Source: an uncultured Eubacteriales bacterium
GTDB taxonomy: Bacteria > Bacillota > Clostridia > Christensenellales > Aristaeellaceae
Assembly (NCBI GenBank): GCA_900553265.1
Contig: USDD01000106.1
Coordinates: 1-8,488, forward strand
Reading direction: 5' to 3'
Length of the DNA stretch: 8,488 nucleotides
Positions 1-5,612 of the stretch are shown here, one piece after another (position 1 is the stretch's first letter; the number at the start of each line of letters is the position of its first letter). The position numbers and the translations under genes are program-made. Under the pieces are notes generated by a model. It worked only from the letters and a program-made list of their open reading frames with translations. It was not told the DNA's origin and did not search any database.

Positions 1-1
1 C

Positions 2-184
2 TGGTTGTTCCGCGAGGACATCGAGAAAATTGTCTCCATAATGAACCTGACCAACGCAAAGGGGCGGAAGCTGAAATGGCTGTCGATTTACAAGCTGCTT
101 CAGAAGGACGGCGTAACCGTCAGCAAACAGAAAAAGAATAGGCGGCAATGCTGGGTGCTCTATCCTGCACAGGGGGTGATGTAA
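2..184 (+). CDS. 3' end of an unidentified gene of the mobile element (partial)
   Basis: An open frame enters from the left edge and ends at TAA 182-184, giving a 60-residue C-terminus that begins WLFREDIEKIVS and ends WVLYPAQGVM. The other forward frame examined (frame 1) gives an odd, low-complexity translation and stops at 148-150. The tail is lysine- and arginine-rich (KQKKNRRQCW) after a short helix-like stretch (LSIYKLLQKDGV). This resembles the DNA-binding winged-helix end of some phage or plasmid replication proteins, but that is only an impression; the body of the protein is outside the window. The stop codon is separated by one base from the next start, so the two are probably translationally coupled in one element operon. 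Confidence 0.6.
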   Translation, partial: WLFREDIEKIVSIMNLTNAKGRKLKWLSIYKLLQKDGVTVSKQKKNRRQCWVLYPAQGVM

Positions 185-185
185 T

Positions 186-572
186 ATGGGACGAAAGACA
201 TTATGGATTGACGGTCACAATGGTGGGCAGCACTACGGCATTGACGTTCCGGCAGATCAACCCGTGTTTCAGGTTCATCGTCATAATATGGGCATTGATT
301 TTGCATCCAATGCGCAAGCAATGAAATCGCTTTCCCCAAACGCTTATATGCTCTATATGCTGCTCGTCGCACGCTATCCAAACCGGGTGTGGACACTGTC
401 TCCAGCACTGATTTCCAAGAATACGACCCTGTCTCCCGACGAAATAGCGCCAGCGCTTCAGGAGCTTATAGAACAGGACTATTGGACGCAAGGCGAAATC
501 TCATTGACGGGTCGCGTCTACCGCAGTAATTCGTTCCATATCTGGGAATCGCCCGAAATGAATCAGCCGTAA
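186..572 (+). CDS. Small winged-helix-like protein of the mobile element, unknown function
   Basis: This 128-residue protein starts at ATG 186, one base after the previous stop, with AGGGGG at 171-176 as a reasonably spaced ribosome binding site inside the upstream gene. The middle (about residues 48-96: LSPNAYMLYMLLVARYPN, then a W, a LISKNTTLSPDEI stretch and ALQELIEQDYW) has the helix, helix, recognition helix pattern seen in winged-helix domains of phage and plasmid replication or regulatory proteins. The N-terminus (WIDGHNGGQHYGIDVP) matches nothing I recognise. No membrane segment or signal peptide is visible. Its position between the truncated upstream gene and the integrase suggests a replication, regulation or directionality role; that is inference from context. 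It could also be a cargo gene. Confidence 0.65.
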   Translation: MGRKTLWIDGHNGGQHYGIDVPADQPVFQVHRHNMGIDFASNAQAMKSLSPNAYMLYMLLVARYPNRVWTLSPALISKNTTLSPDEIAPALQELIEQDYWTQGEISLTGRVYRSNSFHIWESPEMNQP

Positions 573-581
573 GCTATATGC

Positions 582-594
582 CGCTCTTCGAGCG
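582..594. repeat. Short hairpin, 5-bp arms, first of four inverted repeats before the integrase
   Basis: CGCTC (582-586) and GAGCG (590-594) flank a TTC loop, ten bases after the stop of the winged-helix gene. A run of seven A follows at 597-603, which is the wrong base for a rightward terminator; on the other strand the T run precedes the stem, so it is not a leftward terminator either. It may simply be part of a structured intergenic control region. Confidence 0.4.
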
Positions 595-605
595 TCAAAA
601 AAAGA

Positions 606-630
606 TTTGCACGAAAAATTTTCGCGCAAA
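606..630. repeat. 25-bp near-perfect palindrome upstream of the integrase (possible operator)
   Basis: The 12-base arms 606-617 and 619-630 pair around a single central A at 618, with one mismatch (A611 opposite C625). The core is CGAAAA-A-TTTTCG with outer TTTGC and GCAAA. Dyads of this length and spacing are typical of binding sites for dimeric repressors or recombination accessory proteins. It sits 122 bases before the preferred integrase start, in the gap that follows the winged-helix gene. No U tract follows, so a terminator is less likely. Confidence 0.6.
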
Positions 631-639
631 AACGCTCTC

Positions 640-656
640 CCAATTCTGCGAATTGG
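640..656. repeat. 17-bp dyad upstream of the integrase
   Basis: CCAATTC (640-646) and GAATTGG (650-656) are perfect 7-base arms around TGC. It lies ten bases after the larger palindrome and has a different sequence, so the two would be sites for different proteins or separate structures. A role in control of integrase expression is inferred from position only. Confidence 0.5.
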
Positions 657-689
657 TTGAGCTGTTTGTGATTTCATCTTCTTCCAGAA

Positions 690-720
690 TTGTGGGTACT
701 CTATATAAAGGTCCCCACAA
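690..720. repeat. Inverted repeat framing a TATA-rich segment, possible integrase promoter/operator
   Basis: TTGTGGG (690-696) and CCCACAA (714-720) are perfect 7-base arms around 17 bases that contain TATATAAA (702-709). The A/T core could be a -10 element for the integrase, whose preferred start is at 752, but no good -35 lies 16-18 bases upstream, so any promoter here would be weak or activated. The arms would place a regulator on both sides of the -10. As RNA it would form a weak stem with a large loop. Confidence 0.4.
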
Positions 721-751
721 AACTGGGAGGTATTTTACCGAGGAGGAAAAA

Positions 752-2035
752 ATGTACACGAGAAAAATATCCAGAGCATATGTACGCCTTGAAAGCCCTG
801 CCGAAAGATCGTTCAGGCGGCTTCCAAAGCACGTTCAGGCCAGCTATATCCATCAGGCACAGTCCATGGGCGCAGACCCGATCTCCGTCTATCTGCAAAG
901 CCGGAAGCCTGCGCTTGACAGCTCCGCTTCGTCTGCTGTATCCTATGTGCAGAACCTTGAAAACGGCATAATGGAGGTACGACATGCGCCCGAGGAGGGT
1001 GCAGAAATGGCGAGAGAACGGATTCGCCGAAGAGTAGTAATCAATGGCAAACAGCAATGGATAACGGGACTGACCGAACAGGAATACGCAGAAAATTTGT
1101 TCGATGCAATGAGCGGAAATGCGAAAGCGGCATCAGCGCAGAAGCACAATTTCCAAGAATATGCGTCCGGCTGGTTTGAAACCTATTCCAAGCCGAATGT
1201 GGAGACCACGACGGCGCTGACCTATGAACGGCAGCTGCGTCGGCATATTTACCCGATATTGGGGGAGAAGTGCATCGAGGACATCGAGGTCGGCGATATT
1301 CAGCGGTTGTTTAATGAAATGGACGGAGCAAAAACGACCAAGGACAAGGCGCGAATCGTGCTGAACATGGTGCTCGATTTCGCGGTTGAGGACGGCATTA
1401 TCAGCAGAAACCCCGCCAAATCCAAGCGCCTCAAGGTGACGGGAAAGCAAAGCGGCGAGACGGAGCCGTATGCGCGCGAACAAATGTGCTTCCTTGCACA
1501 GCGGATTCCGATGGTTCGAAATGAAATGGACAGAACGTATCTGGCAATTCAGATGGCACATCCGATGCGGCTGGAAGAGGTGCTGGGGCTGAAGTGGAGC
1601 GACGTTGATCTGGAAAACGGACTGTTCCATATCCGGCGTGCAGTGACGCATCCCGACAGGAATCAGCCGGAAGTGAAGGAAACCAAGACGGACGCAAGCC
1701 GAAGAAGTCTGGCGATTGTTCCAAGCGTGGCGGCAATACTGAAGTCTGGGGATGTGGATCATTTTGTAATAGGCGGCGAAAAGCCTCTGAGCTATACGCA
1801 GGTTCGAAGCATGTGCAGACGGATTCAGAAGGACACGGGCTTTGAAGAGAGCATTACACCGATTCGATTCCGAACGACGGTTCTGACGGACATTTACGAT
1901 CAGACGAAGGACATCAAGCAGGCGCAGACTGCGGCAGGGCATACCACGTCGGCCATGACGCTGAAGCATTACGTCAAGGGGCGCGGCGACAGCCATACCT
2001 CGGCAGCGGTAATTGCCGACGCATACGGAATGTAG
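752..2035 (+). CDS. int: Tyrosine recombinase / integrase of the mobile element
   Basis: Predicted site-specific tyrosine recombinase that integrates and excises the element. I chose ATG 752 because AGGAGG (741-746) lies five bases before it and because the frame upstream to 578 covers a gap full of inverted repeats; this gives 427 residues. Visible parts: an unusual N-terminal extension (1-85), an arm-DNA-binding-like segment (about 86-125, RRRVVINGKQQWITGLTEQE), a SAM-like core-binding domain (about 133-215) and the catalytic domain (about 240-420). Catalytic positions are Arg273 (PMRLEEVLGLKW), Lys312 (ETKTDASRRS), Arg374 (ITPIRFRTT), His397 (AAGHTT) and the nucleophile Tyr407 (LKHYVKG). 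The His normally three residues before Arg374 is Ile371. A second in-frame start with an excellent ribosome binding site exists at 1007, which would give a 342-residue protein of more usual length. It converges on the tRNA-Thr gene, as expected for a tRNA-targeting integrase. Confidence 0.93.
   Translation: MYTRKISRAYVRLESPAERSFRRLPKHVQASYIHQAQSMGADPISVYLQSRKPALDSSASSAVSYVQNLENGIMEVRHAPEEGAEMARERIRRRVVINGKQQWITGLTEQEYAENLFDAMSGNAKAASAQKHNFQEYASGWFETYSKPNVETTTALTYERQLRRHIYPILGEKCIEDIEVGDIQRLFNEMDGAKTTKDKARIVLNMVLDFAVEDGIISRNPAKSKRLKVTGKQSGETEPYAREQMCFLAQRIPMVRNEMDRTYLAIQMAHPMRLEEVLGLKWSDVDLENGLFHIRRAVTHPDRNQPEVKETKTDASRRSLAIVPSVAAILKSGDVDHFVIGGEKPLSYTQVRSMCRRIQKDTGFEESITPIRFRTTVLTDIYDQTKDIKQAQTAAGHTTSAMTLKHYVKGRGDSHTSAAVIADAYGM
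993..1009 (+). promoter_or_regulatory. Internal ribosome binding site and in-frame ATG inside the integrase gene
   Basis: AGGAGG at 993-998 is followed after eight bases by ATG 1007-1009, in frame with the integrase. The product from here begins MARERIRRRVVING, which is where integrases of this type commonly begin. Both this site and the one at 741-746 are near-ideal, so either the true start is here or two isoforms are made. Confidence 0.5.
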
Positions 2036-2043
2036 TGGAAACG

Positions 2044-2140
2044 TGTGACAGATCATGTGACAGCCGTCAAAGACGAAAACCCTTGTGCCACGGGGCTTCT
2101 GAGGCTTTTCCTGCGGACGCATGTGACAATTTGAGTGACA
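2044..2140. repeat. Two pairs of TGTGACA direct repeats, putative arm-type integrase sites
   Basis: TGTGACA occurs at 2044-2050 and 2056-2062, and again at 2122-2128 with a one-mismatch copy (AGTGACA) at 2134-2140. Both pairs have a 12-base start-to-start spacing, and the pairs are 78 bases apart. They lie between the integrase stop and the tRNA 3' end, where arm-type binding sites for the N-terminal domain of tyrosine integrases are found in lambda-like and Tn916-like elements. The function is inferred from this geometry; the repeats themselves are directly visible. Confidence 0.6.
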
Positions 2141-2166
2141 AAATCCGGAAAAACAGACAATGAGGT

Positions 2167-2203
2167 CATAAAAATGCAGGAATGCGCGTGCAAATCCTGC
2201 ATT
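2167..2203 (-). terminator. Possible second terminator or structured site beyond tRNA-Thr
   Basis: AATGCAGG (2173-2180) pairs with CCTGCATT (2196-2203) around a 15-base loop; on the minus strand the stem runs into TTTAT. An alternative pairing of GGAATGC (2179-2185) with GCATTCC (2199-2205) also exists. It could be a back-up terminator for the tRNA transcript or a protein-binding site of the attachment region. Confidence 0.35.
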
Positions 2204-2210
2204 CCCGTTC

Positions 2211-2248
2211 GAAATAAAAGAAAAGAACCCACATTTCTGCAGGTTCTT
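2211..2248 (-). terminator. Intrinsic terminator of tRNA-Thr
   Basis: Read on the minus strand just past the CCA end, AAGAACC (complement of 2242-2248) pairs with GGTTCTT (complement of 2223-2229) around a 12-base loop and is followed by TTCTTTTATTT. The position directly behind the tRNA supports a transcript end. If the crossover lies in the tRNA, this terminator belongs to the element side and replaces the one of the original chromosome. Confidence 0.65.
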
Positions 2249-2249
2249 G

Positions 2250-2325
<76 letters not shown>

Positions 2326-2355
2326 ACGTTCGGGCTTTCGCTCAACGCAAGAATG

Positions 2356-2384
2356 ATTATACTATACCTCGACGCAAAATGCAA
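2356..2384 (-). promoter_or_regulatory. Promoter of tRNA-Thr
   Basis: On the minus strand TTGCAT (2379-2384) and TATAAT (2356-2361) are separated by exactly 17 bases, with the -10 about 30 bases before the mature tRNA 5' end. The spacing and the perfect -10 make this a convincing housekeeping-sigma promoter. Confidence 0.8.
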
Positions 2385-2394
2385 TAGGAATTCA

Positions 2395-2442
2395 AAACTT
2401 TACAAAACAAGAAGGAGCGGGACGCGTCCCGCTCCTTCTTGT
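2395..2442 (-). terminator. Intrinsic terminator of the HPr-like gene
   Basis: A perfect 36-base palindrome (2407-2442; arms of 18 including AAGAAGGAGCGGGACG) begins 18 bases past the stop codon of the leftward HPr-like gene. On that strand it runs into a T-rich tract (TTTTGTAAAGTTTTG). It also separates this gene from the tRNA promoter. Confidence 0.85.
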
Positions 2443-2460
2443 CTGGGAATTCTGCCGGGC

Positions 2461-2691
2461 TCAGCCGATGATGAACGGCTTGAGCTCTTCCATCAGATCT
2501 TCGCAGTGGTCGGAGTAGACCTCCAGCGTGATGGGCTTGGAGAGGTCGAGGCTGAAGATGCCCAGAATCGACTTTCCGTCCACCACGTGACGGCCCACGC
2601 GCAGGTCGATGTCGTAGGGATAGCGGTTGGCGATATTGACAAACGACTTTACATTCTCTGCGAGACTGAGCTTGATGTTAACTGCCTTCAT
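2461..2691 (-). CDS. HPr-like protein without the active-site histidine
   Basis: This 76-residue protein has the length and pattern of the HPr phosphocarrier family: a first strand (MKAVNIKLSL), helix (VKSFVNIANRYP), strand IDLRVG, VDGKSILGIFSL and a final helix (CEDLMEELKPF). Ser41 in GKSILG matches the regulatory Ser46 of HPr. Counting back 31 residues, the position of the phosphorylated His15 is Leu10, and the GLHARPA motif is absent. It therefore cannot carry phosphate from enzyme I in the usual way; a Crh-like regulatory role through the serine is possible but inferred. ATG 2689-2691 was chosen over an upstream in-frame ATG because GAGGGG (complement of 2698-2703) precedes it by six bases and because the longer start would lie upstream of the -10 found at 2747-2752. 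It is monocistronic, with its own promoter and terminator. Confidence 0.88.
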   Translation of the reverse strand: MKAVNIKLSLAENVKSFVNIANRYPYDIDLRVGRHVVDGKSILGIFSLDLSKPITLEVYSDHCEDLMEELKPFIIG

Positions 2692-2746
2692 GATTGTCCC
2701 CTCATTTCTAGTTGAAGCAGAATGCCGTGCCCAAAGTACATCAGTA

Positions 2747-2775
2747 AGCATAGCGCGAAAAGCCGAACATATCAA
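2747..2775 (-). promoter_or_regulatory. Promoter of the HPr-like gene
   Basis: On the minus strand TTGATA (2770-2775) and TATGCT (2747-2752) are 17 bases apart, about 55 bases before the start codon. No palindrome overlaps it. Confidence 0.65.
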
Positions 2776-2805
2776 CGTAATTTAAGTAAAACTATGAAAC
2801 GCACA

Positions 2806-2818
2806 GAGATTTAATCTC
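2806..2818. promoter_or_regulatory. 13-bp palindrome between two divergent promoters
   Basis: GAGATT and AATCTC are perfect 6-base arms around one T. It lies about 30 bases upstream of the HPr-like -35 and about 50 bases upstream of the yfhO-family promoter. It could be a regulator site shared by both directions, but a single short dyad may be chance. Confidence 0.3.
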
Positions 2819-2867
2819 CCAGAGACCGAAATTGTTAAGAAAGTATTGCGAACTGAAGGCCTTGCGG

Positions 2868-2896
2868 TTGACAAGCATACGGCCGTCGGGTACAAT
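2868..2896 (+). promoter_or_regulatory. Promoter of the YfhO-family operon
   Basis: A consensus TTGACA (2868-2873) and a near-consensus TACAAT (2891-2896) are separated by exactly 17 bases, placing the transcript start about 35 bases before ATG 2938. No other good promoter is seen before the three rightward genes. Confidence 0.85.
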
Positions 2897-2937
2897 GATA
2901 CCATGGAATTCTGTGCGTTTGAAGGAGTGCTTTGTCT

Positions 2938-5580
2938 ATGAAATCTCGGAGCGGCCGCCTGCGGGGAATCGCGGCGTATACGGCGCTGTTCGCGCTGTTT
3001 TTTCTCGCCTGCTGGCAGTGCGTGCTGCGCGGCGGCGGGTCGCCCGTCTGGGCGATGGACGGGCGGATGCAGCATGTGCCGTTCATGGCCTATATCGGCC
3101 GCTGGGTGCGTTCGGCGCTGAGCGCCATCGCCCATGGCGCGCCGGCGGCGAGCTTCGATCTGGCGCTGGGCTATGGCGGCGACGTGCTGACGAGCCTGAA
3201 CTACTACGGCTTCGGCGATCCGCTGCTGATGCTGGTGGCGGCGGTTTTCACCGACGCGGAGGCGGGATATCTGACCCTGATGGTGCTGCGCGGATGGCTG
3301 GCCGGGCTGGCGGCGATGGCGCTGGCGCGGCAGTATAAGCTGGACTGGAAGTCGTCCGTGCTGGCGGGCGTGGTGTATGCCATGAGCCTGACGCTGTTCT
3401 CCACGGGGCTGATCCGCCATCAGATGTTCTCCAATCCCTACATCCACTTTCCGCTGATGCTGCTGGGACTGGAGCGCGTGTTTGAGCGCAGAAGGCCCTG
3501 GCTGCTGTCGCTGGCGGTGTGCCTGTCGGCGCTGTGCGGGTTTTACTTCCTTTATATCAACTCGGTGCTGCTGCTGCTGTACGCGGTTCTGCGCCAGTTC
3601 ACCCGGGGCGAGGCGCATCCCATGCGCACGCTGCCGTCGACGGCGGGGCGGGCCATCGGATGGTACGCGCTGGGAATCGCGCTGTCGGCGGTGATCTTCG
3701 TGCCGGCCACGCTGGGCTTTCTGCACGGTCAGCGCACGGGCACGCTGTCGCTGGACGGGCTGCGGCTGCATTATTCCCTTCGAACCTATCTGAAGATGCC
3801 GCTGGCGCTGATCTCCTCCCGGAGCGCGGGCGCGGTGGTGATGATGCCGGCGCTGGGGCTGCTGGGCGGCGCGGCGGCGCTGCTGCGGGGCCGGGGCGGA
3901 AAGAGCCTGCGGGTCATGACGCTGGCGGGGCTGCTGATGGTGCTGCTGCCGGCCACGGGCTGGGTGCTCAACGGCTTCAGCTACGAGGCCGAGCGCTGGG
4001 TCTATGCCGAGGCGCTGCTGGCGGCCATGCTGGCGGGCTTCGGGCTGGACGCGGCGCTGAACCTGACGAAAAAAGAGGCATGGCTGCTCACCGGCCTGAC
4101 GGCGGCGACGGCGGTCTACTGCGCGCTGGCCGCGAAAATGGGCTGGGCGGGCAGCCGCTGGAACGCGGTCTTCCCGGCGGCGGCGATGGTGAGCACGATG
4201 GCGCTGATGTGGATTCATCGCGCCGTGCGTTCCCGCAGGAGCCGGGCGGTCTGCGCCGCGGCGCTGACGGCGGTGCTGCTCGTCAATCTCTCCACGGCCT
4301 ACAGCCAGCTCTGGAAGGAGCGCCGCGGCGAGATGCTTCCCGCGGGCGTGGTCAACGCCGACGAGGAATATCCCCTGCTGGCAAGCCTTCCCGCGGCGGA
4401 GGAATTCGCCCGCACGGACGTGTCCCTCTGCGGCGACGGCGAGCTGCCCAATCTGGGCGCGACGATGGAGGTTCCCACCGTGTCGGTCTACAACAGCACG
4501 CTGCCCGAATCGCTGTTCCGGTTCATGGACGACGTGCGCAACTCCGGGCTGGTGCATCTCAATTCGGTCATCGGGCTGGATCGCCGCGCAGCGCTGGAGG
4601 CGCTGTGGTCGGTGGGCCGCTACGTCTCCGACGAGGAAATGCCCCTGAGCGCGCCCTACGGCTTTGAGCAGACCGAAAACGGCGCGTATGAAAACCGAAA
4701 CGCGCTGCCGCTGGGCTACGCCGTGACCGGAGCCATGACCATGGACGAATACGAAGCCCTCTCGCCGCTGGAGAAGCAGTGGGCGCTGCTGCAGTGCGCG
4801 GCGCTTAGTGAGATTCCCGAGGGAATCGCCGCCGTGCGGCCCGGGCAGAGCCTGACGGAAATCCCGGTGCAGAGCCAGACCGGCGAGAACATCGAGTGGA
4901 ACGGCGAGACCGACGAGCTTCAGGTGGGCGAGGACGCGTCCATCACGCTGACGCTGGACGTGCCCGCGGACTGCGAGCTGTATCTGGAGCTGGAGGGATT
5001 GGAGATCCTCGACGTGTCCATCCGGCCCGACCACTACGTCTGGCTGACCTCCGGCGCGGCCACGGGCGCGTGCCGCCTGTCCCCCGAGGGCTTCGTGCTC
5101 AACGCCAATCGCGACAGCGTGCTGGCCAACGTGGGCTACGACGAAAACGCCCGCACCACGGTGGAGATCCGCTTCGCCCACGCCGGGCGCTATCGCCTGT
5201 CGGCCATTCGCGCTTACGCTCAGCCCATGGCGGACTTCGACGAGAAGATCGCCGCGCTTCAGAGCCGCGGCCTGACCGACGTGCGGCTGGGAGCCAATGA
5301 AATCACGGGCCGCATCTCGCTGGACCAGCCCGCCGTGACGGTGTTCTCCATTCCCTATACCGATGGCTGGACGCTGACGGTGGACGGCGGCGAAACGCCC
5401 CTTCAGGCCTCGGCCGGAGCGTTCCTCGCCGCGGCGGTGCCCGCGGGCGACCACGAGCTGCGCCTGACCTACCGCACGCCGGGCCTGCGCCTCGGCGCAT
5501 GCGTCTCCGCCGCCGCGCTGGTCGCGCTGGCCGTCTGTATTGTGATGGAGCGCAGGAAGAGCGGAAAAAAGGCGGCATGA
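2938..5580 (+). CDS. YfhO-family multi-spanning membrane protein (GT-C-like glycosyltransferase)
   Basis: Predicted integral membrane protein of 880 residues, a usual size for the YfhO family (Pfam PF09586). Members in Bacillus and Listeria are linked to glycosylation of teichoic acids outside the membrane. The N-terminus has one segment (about 11-30) followed by an extracytoplasmic loop with DGRMQHVPF (Asp41) and LNYYGFGDP, which match the conserved acidic loop of GT-C enzymes. About a dozen more hydrophobic segments run from residue 95 to 452. A large outer-face region follows (453-850), containing the family-typical IPYTDGWTLTVDGGE and PAGDHELRLTY strands, then a last membrane helix (851-870) and a basic tail (ERRKSGKK). 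ATG 2938 has AAGGAG ten bases upstream; a TTG two codons earlier is too close to it. The gene is strongly GC-rich at third codon positions. It leads an operon with the AlgX/DHHW-like gene. The sugar donor and polymer acceptor are not visible from sequence. Confidence 0.9.
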   Translation: MKSRSGRLRGIAAYTALFALFFLACWQCVLRGGGSPVWAMDGRMQHVPFMAYIGRWVRSALSAIAHGAPAASFDLALGYGGDVLTSLNYYGFGDPLLMLVAAVFTDAEAGYLTLMVLRGWLAGLAAMALARQYKLDWKSSVLAGVVYAMSLTLFSTGLIRHQMFSNPYIHFPLMLLGLERVFERRRPWLLSLAVCLSALCGFYFLYINSVLLLLYAVLRQFTRGEAHPMRTLPSTAGRAIGWYALGIALSAVIFVPATLGFLHGQRTGTLSLDGLRLHYSLRTYLKMPLALISSRSAGAVVMMPALGLLGGAAALLRGRGGKSLRVMTLAGLLMVLLPATGWVLNGFSYEAERWVYAEALLAAMLAGFGLDAALNLTKKEAWLLTGLTAATAVYCALAAKMGWAGSRWNAVFPAAAMVSTMALMWIHRAVRSRRSRAVCAAALTAVLLVNLSTAYSQLWKERRGEMLPAGVVNADEEYPLLASLPAAEEFARTDVSLCGDGELPNLGATMEVPTVSVYNSTLPESLFRFMDDVRNSGLVHLNSVIGLDRRAALEALWSVGRYVSDEEMPLSAPYGFEQTENGAYENRNALPLGYAVTGAMTMDEYEALSPLEKQWALLQCAALSEIPEGIAAVRPGQSLTEIPVQSQTGENIEWNGETDELQVGEDASITLTLDVPADCELYLELEGLEILDVSIRPDHYVWLTSGAATGACRLSPEGFVLNANRDSVLANVGYDENARTTVEIRFAHAGRYRLSAIRAYAQPMADFDEKIAALQSRGLTDVRLGANEITGRISLDQPAVTVFSIPYTDGWTLTVDGGETPLQASAGAFLAAAVPAGDHELRLTYRTPGLRLGACVSAAALVALAVCIVMERRKSGKKAA

Positions 5581-5612
5581 CCGAGAAACCAACCAATCAA
5601 AGGAGCAAAGCC

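Noticed and set aside
578..751. 58-residue N-terminal extension of the integrase from ATG 578
   Set aside because: No ribosome binding site at 578, and the stretch is occupied by four inverted repeats; ATG 752 and ATG 1007 both have excellent sites.
1133..2122. 329-codon open frame opposite the integrase
   Set aside because: It covers the conserved catalytic part of the integrase in reverse and runs past its stop; no supporting start signal.
2407..2442. The perfect 36-base palindrome as an unusual recombination or replication site
   Set aside because: It sits 18 bases past a stop codon and is followed by a T-rich tract on the coding strand, so an ordinary intrinsic terminator explains it.
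2782..5592. 936-codon open frame on the minus strand opposite the YfhO-family gene
   Set aside because: Its translation is rich in His, Gln and Arg with no domain pattern, as expected for the antisense of a gene with GC-rich third positions. The plus-strand gene has a promoter, ribosome binding site and clear family motifs.
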